In this document: positions 6,852 to 13,613 of the stretch, piece after piece
How positions within the stretch are numbered: the stretch's first letter is position 1
Layout: every line of letters starts with the position of its first letter
DNA from: CAZXNF01 sp050741255
Lineage (GTDB): Bacteria; Pseudomonadota; Gammaproteobacteria; Burkholderiales; SG8-41
Length of the DNA: 20,382 bases
Direction: 5' to 3'
NCBI GenBank assembly: GCA_050741255.1
Contig: JBOIEQ010000072.1
Location: 1 to 20,382, forward strand
Program-made: the position numbers and the translations under genes
The notes under the pieces: model-generated
The model's input: the letters and a program-made list of their open reading frames with translations, nothing else
Databases searched by the model: none
Told to the model about the DNA's origin: nothing

Positions 6852-8114
6852 GTGGACATGCAGTCGTACATGCACGGCGTGGGCCGCGCGGCGCGCAGCG
6901 CCTCGCGCGCGCTGGCGCGCGCGGACGCCGTCACCAAGAACCGCGCCCTGGAGGCCACCGCCGCCGCCATCGACCGCGATGTGCAGCGCCTGCTGGACGC
7001 CAACGCGCAGGACCTCGCGGCCGCGCGGGCCAAAAACCTCGACGCGCCGCTGATCGACCGCCTCACCCTCACCGCGAAAAGTGTCGCCGCGATGGCCGAC
7101 GGCCTGCGCCAGATCGCGACGCTGCCCGATCCGATCGGGGCGATCACCGACCTGAAAAAACAGCCCTCCGGCATCGAGGTCGGGCACATGCGCGTGCCGC
7201 TCGGCGTCATCGCCATCATCTACGAATCGCGGCCCAACGTGACGGCGGATGCCGCCGGGCTGTGCCTCAAATCCGGCAATGCGGCGATCCTGCGCGGCGG
7301 CTCGGAAGCCATCCACTCCAACCAGGCGATCGCCATCTGCGTGAAGGAAGGCCTGCGCGCCGCGGGTCTGCCCGAGGACGCCGTGCAGGTGGTGGAAACC
7401 ACCGACCGCGCCGCCGTCGGCGAACTGCTGCGCATGCACGAGTACGTGGACATCGTCGTGCCGCGCGGCGGCAAGGGCCTCATCGAGCGCGTGATGCAGG
7501 AGTCCCGCATTCCGATGATCAAGCATCTCGACGGCGTGTGCCACGTCTACATCGACGACCAGGCCGACCTCGACAAGGCGGTCCGCATCGCCGACAACGC
7601 GAAGACCCAGCGGCTCGGCACCTGCAACACGATGGAGACGCTGCTGGTCGCGCGCGGCATCGCCGACAAGGTTCTGCCGACGCTCGCCAAGATCTACCGC
7701 GACAAGGGCGTCGAACTGCGCGGCGACGAGGCGGCCCGGAAACTCGTGCCCGACATGAAGCCGGCGACCGAGCAGGACTGGTTCACCGAGTACCTCGCCG
7801 CCATCCTGTCCGTGCGCATCGTGGACGGGCTCGACCAGGCGATGGAGCACATCGCCACCTACGGCTCGCAGCACACCGACGCGATCATTACCGAGGACGC
7901 GGCGCGCGCGCAGCGCTTCCTGCGCGAAGTCGATTCCGCCTCGGTCATGGTCAACGCCTCGACGCGGTTCGCCGATGGCTATGAGTTCGGCCTCGGCGCG
8001 GAAATCGGCATTTCCACCGACAAACTGCACGCGCGCGGACCGGTCGGCCTGGAAGGCCTGACCTCCCTCAAGTGGGTCGTGTTCGGCCATGGGGAAGTGA
8101 GGGGTGAGGGGTAA
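6852..8114 (+). CDS. proA: gamma-glutamyl phosphate reductase ProA
   Basis: The NADPH-dependent reductase making glutamate-5-semialdehyde from gamma-glutamyl phosphate, the second step of proline synthesis; cytoplasmic, 420 residues from the GTG (an ATG two codons later is equally possible). The catalytic cysteine is C258 in RLGTCNTMETLLV. Other family phrases are RVPLGVIAIIYESRPNVT, KSGNAAILRGGSEA, VPRGGKGLIERV, PMIKHLDGVCHVYID and the C-terminal GRHARGPVGLEGLTSLKW-like block, here LHARGPVGLEGLTSLKWVV. The last residues (about EVRGEG) and the stop codon are encoded by a G-rich heptad repeat, so the tail is probably not conserved. proB is not in the window. The neighbours holA and lpdA are functionally unrelated. 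Confidence 0.97.
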   Translation: MDMQSYMHGVGRAARSASRALARADAVTKNRALEATAAAIDRDVQRLLDANAQDLAAARAKNLDAPLIDRLTLTAKSVAAMADGLRQIATLPDPIGAITDLKKQPSGIEVGHMRVPLGVIAIIYESRPNVTADAAGLCLKSGNAAILRGGSEAIHSNQAIAICVKEGLRAAGLPEDAVQVVETTDRAAVGELLRMHEYVDIVVPRGGKGLIERVMQESRIPMIKHLDGVCHVYIDDQADLDKAVRIADNAKTQRLGTCNTMETLLVARGIADKVLPTLAKIYRDKGVELRGDEAARKLVPDMKPATEQDWFTEYLAAILSVRIVDGLDQAMEHIATYGSQHTDAIITEDAARAQRFLREVDSASVMVNASTRFADGYEFGLGAEIGISTDKLHARGPVGLEGLTSLKWVVFGHGEVRGEG

Positions 8115-8117
8115 CGG
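8097..8117. repeat. inverted-orientation heptad array overlapping the proA stop
   Basis: GTGAGGG, GTGAGGG and GTAACGG run in 7-bp register across the proA stop codon (TAA at 8112-8114). The reverse complement of the first two units, CCCTCAC, matches units of the C-rich array at 8172-8220, so the two could pair. Confidence 0.7.
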
Positions 8118-8171
8118 CACACCGCTCGCCAAATACCGATACGCTATTCCGACTGCCGCCCCCCTCCTCTC

Positions 8172-8220
8172 GCCTCACCCCTCCCTCCTCCCTCCTCACT
8201 CCTCACTCCTCCCTCCTCAC
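8172..8220 (+). repeat. seven-copy 7-bp tandem repeat in the lpdA leader
   Basis: Seven heptads, GCCTCAC, CCCTCCC, TCCTCCC, TCCTCAC, TCCTCAC, TCCTCCC and TCCTCAC, end seven bases before the lpdA ATG; the preceding 11 bases are also C/T only. The strand is almost purely pyrimidine. No Shine-Dalgarno lies between the array and the start codon. Confidence 0.85.
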
Positions 8221-8227
8221 CGCCCCT

Positions 8228-10021
8228 ATGCCCATCGACATCAAGGTTCCCGACATCGGCGACTACAAGGACGTGCCCGTCATCGAGGTGCTGGTGAAGC
8301 CGGGCGACACCATCGCCAAGGAAGACTCCATCGTCACGCTGGAATCCGACAAGGCGACGATGGACATACCCGCACCGCAGGCGGGCGTGGTGAAAGACGT
8401 GAAGGTGAAGGTCGGCGACAAGCTCTCGCAGGGGGCGCTGATCCTGACGCTGGAGCCCGCCGCGGGTGCAGCCGCCGCACCCGCGAAAGCCGCCCCTGCG
8501 GCAACGCCCGCGCCCGCAGCCACACCCGCGGCGCCCGCTGCACCCAAACCCGCGGCCGCGCCTACGGCGGGCAGCTACGCAGGCAAAGTCGACCAGGAAT
8601 GCGAAATGCTGGTGCTCGGCTCCGGCCCCGGCGGCTACTCCGCCGCGTTCCGCGCCGCGGACCTCGGGATGCAGACCGTGCTCATCGAACGCTACAAGAC
8701 CTTGGGCGGCGTCTGCCTCAACGTCGGCTGCATCCCCTCCAAGGCGCTGCTGCACGTCGCGGCGGTGATGGATGAGGCGGCCCACTTCGCCGATCTCGGC
8801 GTGGCGTACGGCAAACCCGCCCTGGATCTGGCGAAACTGCGCGCGCACAAGAACAAGGTCGTCGGCAAGCTGACCACGGGTCTCGCCGGCATGGCCAAGA
8901 TGCGCAAGGTCACCGTCGTGCGCGGTTACGGCCGCTTCCTCGATGCGCACCATGTCGAAGTCGAGGTCACCGCCGGCGATGGCCAGGCGACCAGCGGCGA
9001 GAAGAAGGTCATCAAGTTCGCCAAGGCGATCATCGCCGCGGGCTCGCAGTCCGTGAAACTGCCGTTCGTGCCCGAAGACCCGCGCATCGTGGATTCCACC
9101 GGCGCGCTGGAGCTGGCCGCCGTGCCCAAACGCATGCTCGTCATCGGCGGCGGCATCATCGGCCTCGAAATGGCGACGGTCTATTCCACGCTGGGCGCGA
9201 GCATCGACGTCGTCGAAATGCTCGACGGCCTGATGCAGGGCGCCGACCGCGACCTGGTGACCGTGTGGCAGAAATTCAACGCCAAGCGTTTCGCCAAGGT
9301 GATGCTGAAGACGAAGACCGTGGCGGTCGAGGCGCTATCGGGCGGCATCCGCGTGAAGTTCGAGGGCGAGCAGGCGCCCGCCGAGCCGCAGCTCTACGAT
9401 CTCGTGCTGCTCGGCGTCGGCCGCAGCCCGAACGGTAAAAAGATCGGCGCCGACAAGGCCGGCGTCACGGTGAACGAACGCGGCTTCATTCCCGTGGACA
9501 AGCAGTTGCGCACCAACGTGCCGCACATCTTCGCCATCGGCGACATCGTCGGCCAGCCCATGCTCGCGCACAAGGCGGTGCACGAGGGGCACGTGGCGGC
9601 GGAAGCGGCCGCCGGCCAGAAAAGCTTCTTCGATGCGCGCGTCATTCCGTCGGTCGCCTATACCGACCCGGAAGTGGCGTGGGTCGGCCTTACGCAGGAC
9701 GAGGCGAAGCAGCAGGGCCGCAAGATCGGCGTCGGCAAGTTTCCGTGGGCCGCCTCCGGGCGAGCCATCGCCAACGGCCGCGACGAGGGCTTCACCAAGA
9801 TCCTGATCGACGAGGAAACGCACCGCGCCGTCGGCGGCGGCATCGTCGGCACGCATGCGGGGGACCTGATCGGCGAACTCGCGCTCGCGATCGAAATGGG
9901 CGCGGATGCGGAAGACATCGGCAAGACCATCCACCCGCATCCCACATTGGGCGAATCGATCGGCATGGCCGCCGAACTCTACGAAGGGGTATGCACGGAC
10001 CTGCCGCCGGTGAAAAAATAG
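8228..10021 (+). CDS. lpdA: dihydrolipoamide dehydrogenase (E3) with N-terminal lipoyl domain
   Basis: The FAD-dependent E3 that reoxidises dihydrolipoyl groups of 2-oxoacid dehydrogenase complexes with NAD+; cytoplasmic, 597 residues. Residues 1-78 are a lipoyl domain with the lipoylated lysine K42 in ESDKATMDIP. A proline/alanine hinge (about 80-118) leads to the flavoprotein: FAD motif GSGPGG (131-136), the redox disulfide C163/C168 in GGVCLNVGCIPSK, NAD motif VIGGGIIGLE, second FAD block IFAIGDI, and the active-site HPHPTLGES near the C-terminus. The lipoyl-E3 fusion is known in betaproteobacteria and Neisseria as the pyruvate dehydrogenase E3. aceE and aceF, its usual neighbours, are absent. 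The leader consists of the heptad array and shows no Shine-Dalgarno, so the ATG is chosen by homology of MPIDIKVPDIGD to lipoyl domains. Confidence 0.97.
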   Translation: MPIDIKVPDIGDYKDVPVIEVLVKPGDTIAKEDSIVTLESDKATMDIPAPQAGVVKDVKVKVGDKLSQGALILTLEPAAGAAAAPAKAAPAATPAPAATPAAPAAPKPAAAPTAGSYAGKVDQECEMLVLGSGPGGYSAAFRAADLGMQTVLIERYKTLGGVCLNVGCIPSKALLHVAAVMDEAAHFADLGVAYGKPALDLAKLRAHKNKVVGKLTTGLAGMAKMRKVTVVRGYGRFLDAHHVEVEVTAGDGQATSGEKKVIKFAKAIIAAGSQSVKLPFVPEDPRIVDSTGALELAAVPKRMLVIGGGIIGLEMATVYSTLGASIDVVEMLDGLMQGADRDLVTVWQKFNAKRFAKVMLKTKTVAVEALSGGIRVKFEGEQAPAEPQLYDLVLLGVGRSPNGKKIGADKAGVTVNERGFIPVDKQLRTNVPHIFAIGDIVGQPMLAHKAVHEGHVAAEAAAGQKSFFDARVIPSVAYTDPEVAWVGLTQDEAKQQGRKIGVGKFPWAASGRAIANGRDEGFTKILIDEETHRAVGGGIVGTHAGDLIGELALAIEMGADAEDIGKTIHPHPTLGESIGMAAELYEGVCTDLPPVKK

Positions 10022-10086
10022 GCGCACAGCGTTCCAACCACTCCGCAGCGACGGCACCACGCCGCGGCCGTTTCATCAAGACGAAC

Positions 10087-10092
10087 AGGGAG
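10087..10092 (+). promoter_or_regulatory. ribosome-binding site of the DUF805 gene
   Basis: AGGGAG lies five bases from the ATG at 10098. It is one of the few strong Shine-Dalgarno sequences in the window and supports this start. Confidence 0.75.
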
Positions 10093-10097
10093 AGCAG

Positions 10098-10607
10098 ATG
10101 GAACAGAATCCGTACCAACCGCCCCAGGCCGCCGTCGCCGATGCCGTCGAGGATTACCAGGAGGTCAAGGTGTTCTCGACCTCCGGACGAATCGGTCGCT
10201 TGCGCTACATCGCCTACAGCGTGGGGCTGTCTTTCCTCATCATGCTGGTCGCGGGATTCCTGGCCGCCATCGTGGGCCCTGCCGGCACGATCGTGACGAT
10301 CCTCGCGTGGGGAGCCCTTATTGTTGTCAGCGTCATGCTGACGATCCAGCGCGCGCACGACTTCGACACTTCGGGCTGGCTGGCCCTGCTCCTCGTCATT
10401 CCCCTGGTCAGCCTGATCTTCTGGTTCATTCCCGGCACCCGGGGCCCCAACCGTTTCGGGGGCCAAACGCCTCCTAATACAACGGGTGTCGTTCTCGGCG
10501 CATGCGTGCTGCCGGTGATCGCGATCGTGGGCATCATTGCCGCCATCGCGCTTCCGGCTTATTCGGACTACGCGAAGCGGGCCCAGCAGTCGCAGGGCAA
10601 GCGCTGA
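10098..10607 (+). CDS. DUF805 inner-membrane protein with pilin-like C-terminal helix
   Basis: A 169-residue membrane protein with about four hydrophobic helices (roughly 40-58, 63-83, 94-112 and 131-152). DUF805 hallmarks are the SGRIGRLRY block (29-37), QRAHDFDTSGW (84-94) and GTRGPNRFG (113-121). The function of DUF805 is unknown. The C-terminal segment VIAIVGIIAAIALPAYSDYA (140-159) followed by KRAQQS closely resembles the N-terminal helix of type IV pilins (IIGILAAIAIPAYQDY-like), but it is at the wrong end and has no prepilin cleavage site. The start is well supported by AGGGAG at 10087-10092. It lies 76 bases after lpdA with no clear terminator between, and is convergent with the small gene at 10626-10841. 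Confidence 0.85.
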   Translation: MEQNPYQPPQAAVADAVEDYQEVKVFSTSGRIGRLRYIAYSVGLSFLIMLVAGFLAAIVGPAGTIVTILAWGALIVVSVMLTIQRAHDFDTSGWLALLLVIPLVSLIFWFIPGTRGPNRFGGQTPPNTTGVVLGACVLPVIAIVGIIAAIALPAYSDYAKRAQQSQGKR

Positions 10608-10625
10608 TCAGCGGAGGACCGCCCG

Positions 10626-10841
10626 CTACTGCCGGTACTGCGCGCGGGCGGCTTCGACCGACGCCGCATCGGGAATGCCGGACCGGGGTTCTTCGTCGCG
10701 GCCCGCCGTGCGGCTGGCCTGGAGGAATTCGAGATAGACGGAAGCGTCGTTGCGGGAGATGCCGGACTCGCGCAGTTCGCGGAAGGTGGTGCGGTCGCGG
10801 CGCCAGTCGGTCACGTAGCGTTTCAGGCTCTGCCACCACAT
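10626..10841 (-). CDS. small protein of unknown function
   Basis: A 71-residue, mostly charged protein starting MWWQSLKRYVTDWRRDRTTF. The first half looks like an amphipathic helical module rich in W, R and E, including FRELRESGISRNDASVYLEFL; the second half is low in hydrophobics and acidic/alanine-rich. I recognise no family. GGGAG sits nine bases before the ATG at 10841; a GTG at 10847 would add two residues but leaves poorer spacing. It converges with the DUF805 gene (18-bp gap) and diverges from the antiporter gene. Composition and the ribosome site favour a real gene; a spurious frame in GC-rich DNA cannot be excluded. Confidence 0.5.
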   Translation of the reverse strand: MWWQSLKRYVTDWRRDRTTFRELRESGISRNDASVYLEFLQASRTAGRDEEPRSGIPDAASVEAARAQYRQ

Positions 10842-11116
10842 TCTCACGCGCTCCCGGAATCTGGACCGGTTGGGTTGTATACCGGTGTAGTACGGTAGAT
10901 GCCACCGCCGAAGTCGGCTGCGCGATCATACGCCGGTCACCCGGGTTTGTGGATACTCCGGACGGACCAGTACGCTGTTCCAGGCGCGCTTGCTGACGTA
11001 ACATCGGGGCGGTATCCCCTCTCGTGCGCCGTGTTGCCCCGGCGGATCCAGCGGTTTCGCGCACCCGAGTCCATCACCGCCGCCACGATTTCGCCCGGGT
11101 TAACCGCACCTTAGCC
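10842..11116. other. 275-bp intergenic region between two divergent genes
   Basis: This region lies between the small minus-strand gene and the antiporter, so it should hold promoters for both. A poor candidate for the antiporter is TTGCTG (10990-10995), a 17-base spacer, then TATCCC (11013-11018). ACCGGT occurs twice near 10865-10886 and could form a weak hairpin. I see no gene, RNA or longer repeat here. Confidence 0.35.
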
Positions 11117-12754
11117 ATGCACGACCTCAGCGTCATCACGACCCTCACCGGCGCCCTCGCGTTTGCGCTGGTCTGCGGCTGGGCGACCCAGCGCATGGGG
11201 CTCTCGACGCTGGTCGGTTACATGCTGGCGGGCATCATCGTCGGCCCCAGCACGCCGGGTTTCGTCGCCGACGCCAGCCTCGCGTCGCAAATGGCCGAAA
11301 TCGGCGTGATCCTGCTGCTGTTCGGCGTGGGCATGCATTTCCATCCGGAAGAACTGCTGCGGGTGTGGCGCATCGCGGTGCCCGGCGCCGTCGCGCAGAG
11401 TTCCGTGGCGGTGATCGCCGGCTGGGCCTGCGCGCGCCTGTTCGGCTGGAGCCATGGCGCCGGCCTCGTGTTCGGCATGGCGCTGGCGGTCGCGAGCACG
11501 GTCGTTCTCATGCGCATGCTGGTGGAACAGGACCGCCTCTCCGCCCGCGACGGCCACGTCGCCGTCGGCTGGCTGATCGTCGAGGACCTGTTCACCGTGA
11601 TCGCGCTGGTGATGCTGCCGGCCCTGGCCGTCGAGCAAACCGACTTCACCGGCACCCTGACCGAACTGGCGATCGCCATCGGCAAGGCGGCCTTTTTCGC
11701 GGGCCTCGTCTGGATCGTCGGCACCCGCTTCGTCGCGCCGGTGATGGAACGAATCGCGCGGACGCGCTCGGCCGAGCTGTTCACGCTGACGGTCTTCGTC
11801 ATCGCGCTCGGCGTCGCCATCATCGCGGCCGAGGTTTTCCACGTGTCCGTGGCCCTGGGCGCCTTCTTCGCCGGCCTGGTGGTCGGCCAGTCCCGCTTCG
11901 GCACCCAGGCCGCCGTCGAGATGGCGCCCTTCCGCGACGTGTTCTGCGCGCTGTTCTTCGTTTCGGTCGGCATGCTGTTCAATCCCGGCTTCGTCCTCGC
12001 CGAGCCGCTGATGGTGCTGGCCGCGCTCGCGATCGTGCTGCTCGCGAAGCCGCTGATCGCGCTGGCCATCGTGCTGATCATGCGGGACACCCCGCGCACC
12101 GCCCTGACGGTGGCGGTGGGCCTCGCGCAGATCGGCGAGTTCTCTTTCATCCTGGCCGCGCAGGGCCAGTACCTGGGCATCCTCCCCAAAGAAGCCATGG
12201 ACGCCCTGGTCGTGGCGGCCATCGTGTCCATCGCGGTGAATCCCCTGCTGTTCCGTCTGATCAACAGGTATGAAGCGCGCTTTTCGACACCGCCCGGGGA
12301 GCGGTCCGTGCCCGCCGCCGCCGCCGAAGCGCCCGCCGCCCCGCACAGCGTGCCGGTCGTGATCACGGGTCTGGGCGAGCTGGCGCGCCGGGTCGCGCGG
12401 CGCTGCGCGGACGGCGGCGTGCCGGTCTGCGTGATCGACAGCGCGCCCGAGGTGCTGGAAGCGTTGCGCGCGCAGGGCATCGCCACGGTTTTCGGCGATC
12501 CCGGCCGCCAGGAAGTGCTGCGGGCCGCCGGTCTCGCGCAGGCGCGGATGATCGTGGTCACCACGGTTTCGCTGCCGGAGAAGATGCGGATCTGCATCGC
12601 CGCGCGCGAGGTCAATCCGCGCATCGCCATCGTGGCCACGGCCGGCAGCGCGGGCGAGCGGGTCTGGCTGGAGGAATTCGGCGCGGCCTTCGTCTGCGAC
12701 GCCCTGGACGAAATGGCCGACGCGATGTTCCGCTCGATCCGCAGCGGTCTTTAG
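11117..12754 (+). CDS. YbaL-like CPA2 cation:proton antiporter with TrkA-N domain
   Basis: An inner-membrane monovalent cation:proton antiporter-2 family protein, 545 residues; E. coli YbaL is about 558 and similar throughout. Twelve or so hydrophobic segments fill residues 1-385, with family blocks LVGYMLAGIIVGPSTPGFVAD, MAEIGVILLLFGVGMHF, VASTVVLMRML, VGWLIVEDL, VALGAFFAGLVVGQS, LFFVSVGMLFNP and LAQIGEFSFILA. An alanine-rich linker (about 395-413) joins a RCK/TrkA-N nucleotide-binding domain starting VVITGLGELARR. Its glycine motif is GLGELA (418-423): the third glycine is alanine, which may weaken or alter NAD(H) binding. The frame is open for 31 codons upstream, but membrane topology and homology select MHDLSVITTL; no strong ribosome site is visible. 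It is convergent with mtgA (22-bp gap). Confidence 0.92.
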   Translation: MHDLSVITTLTGALAFALVCGWATQRMGLSTLVGYMLAGIIVGPSTPGFVADASLASQMAEIGVILLLFGVGMHFHPEELLRVWRIAVPGAVAQSSVAVIAGWACARLFGWSHGAGLVFGMALAVASTVVLMRMLVEQDRLSARDGHVAVGWLIVEDLFTVIALVMLPALAVEQTDFTGTLTELAIAIGKAAFFAGLVWIVGTRFVAPVMERIARTRSAELFTLTVFVIALGVAIIAAEVFHVSVALGAFFAGLVVGQSRFGTQAAVEMAPFRDVFCALFFVSVGMLFNPGFVLAEPLMVLAALAIVLLAKPLIALAIVLIMRDTPRTALTVAVGLAQIGEFSFILAAQGQYLGILPKEAMDALVVAAIVSIAVNPLLFRLINRYEARFSTPPGERSVPAAAAEAPAAPHSVPVVITGLGELARRVARRCADGGVPVCVIDSAPEVLEALRAQGIATVFGDPGRQEVLRAAGLAQARMIVVTTVSLPEKMRICIAAREVNPRIAIVATAGSAGERVWLEEFGAAFVCDALDEMADAMFRSIRSGL

Positions 12755-12776
12755 GCCGCCCGCGTCCTGATCGCTC

Positions 12777-13472
12777 TCACGGAATCTGCGCCGAGTTCAT
12801 GCGCCCGAGGATGATCGCGGTGCGTTCGGCGAGGTACGGCGTCTCGCGCAGCCGGTCGTAGCGGCGCGGGCTCGGCACCATCGCCGCGAGCCGCGCCGCC
12901 TGTTCGGGCGAGAGCTGCGCCGCCGACACGCCGAAATAGCGGCGCGCGGCCGCCTCCGCGCCGAACACGCCGTTGCCCCACTCGATCACGTTGAGGTAGA
13001 CCTCGAGGATGCGGCGCTTGGACCACGTGACCTCGATCATCAGCGTGATGACGGCCTCCTGTCCCTTGCGCCACCACGTGCGCTCGCCGGACAGGAACAG
13101 GTTCTTCGCGAGCTGCTGCGTGATGGTCGAGCCGCCGGCGACGATTTTGCCGCGCTTGCGGTTCTTCTCCAGGGCCTTCTGGATGCCTTCCCAGTCGAAG
13201 CCCTCATGGTCGAGGAACTTCATGTCCTCGGCGGCCACGATTGCGCGCTTGAGCGAGGGAGCGATGCGGTCGTACGGCACCCACTGGTGCTCGAGCTTCG
13301 CCGCCGGATTCTTCGCGCGCAGCCCGTCGAGGCGCATTTCCATGAAAGCGGTGCTCGCGGGGTTGAACTTCGCCCACCACGCCACCTGCGCGAAGAACCA
13401 ACATTGAACGACGAGCACTGCGCCGATGAGGGCGACGAGCGTCCATTTGAGGGTGCGCAGGGCAGATTTCAT
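12777..13472 (-). CDS. mtgA: monofunctional biosynthetic peptidoglycan transglycosylase MtgA
   Basis: A GT51 glycosyltransferase that polymerises lipid II into glycan strands at the outer face of the inner membrane; 231 residues, normal length. One N-terminal membrane anchor is seen (about 10-30, TLVALIGAVLVVQCWFF). Family motifs are RAIVAAEDMKFLDHEGFDW with catalytic E82, GGSTITQQLAKNLFL (113-127), RKGQEAVITLMIE, SKRRILEVYLNVIEWGNGVFGAE and the closing PSPRRYDR. I chose the ATG at 13472; an in-frame GTG at 13496 would add eight residues but lies in a repeat. No good Shine-Dalgarno is visible for either. It is the last gene of the minus-strand cluster and follows aroE after a gap holding an inverted repeat, a common betaproteobacterial pairing. 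Confidence 0.95.
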   Translation of the reverse strand: MKSALRTLKWTLVALIGAVLVVQCWFFAQVAWWAKFNPASTAFMEMRLDGLRAKNPAAKLEHQWVPYDRIAPSLKRAIVAAEDMKFLDHEGFDWEGIQKALEKNRKRGKIVAGGSTITQQLAKNLFLSGERTWWRKGQEAVITLMIEVTWSKRRILEVYLNVIEWGNGVFGAEAAARRYFGVSAAQLSPEQAARLAAMVPSPRRYDRLRETPYLAERTAIILGRMNSAQIP

Positions 13473-13489
13473 GGAAAGGAAAAACGCAT

Positions 13490-13613
13490 GAACCACAGAG
13501 GCACGGAGACACGGAGGAAAACAAGGTCCGATCGATTCCGGGTTCTCGAACAGGACTCCTGCCGTTATACCCCCGTTCTTGATTTTCTCCGCGTCTCCGT
13601 GCCTCTGTGGTTC
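13490..13613. repeat. inverted repeat of 8-bp tandem units between aroE and mtgA
   Basis: The left arm (13490-13521) reads GAACCACAGAGGCACGGAG and onward; the right arm (13583-13613) is its reverse complement with about two differences over 31 bases. Inside each arm the sequence is built from 8-bp units of type CACRGAGR (CACAGAGG, CACGGAGA, CACGGAGG). The 61-base centre is unrelated. The right arm includes the aroE stop codon (13612-13614). Sequences of the form CCACAGAGGCACGGAG are, from memory, a widespread intergenic repeat in bacteria; this was not checked. It could fold into a long hairpin in the aroE-mtgA transcript. Confidence 0.85.

Noticed and set aside
6140..8132. Long overlapping frames on both strands across holA and proA
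   Set aside because: Arginine/alanine-rich shadows of two clearly recognised genes.
8172..8220. CRISPR-like array
   Set aside because: Units are contiguous 7-bp tandem repeats without spacers, and there are no cas genes.
10040..10075. ACGGC/GCCGT hairpin after lpdA as a terminator
   Set aside because: Only five base pairs with an 11-base loop and a very short T-run.
10619..10652. CCGCCCGC/GCGGGCGG stem as a bidirectional terminator between the DUF805 gene and the small gene
   Set aside because: The loop is long, there is no T-run on either side, and it overlaps the 3' end of the small coding frame.
11111..12639. Long minus-strand frames opposite the antiporter
   Set aside because: Low-complexity H/D/R/G or S/T/A shadows; the plus strand encodes a clear membrane transporter.
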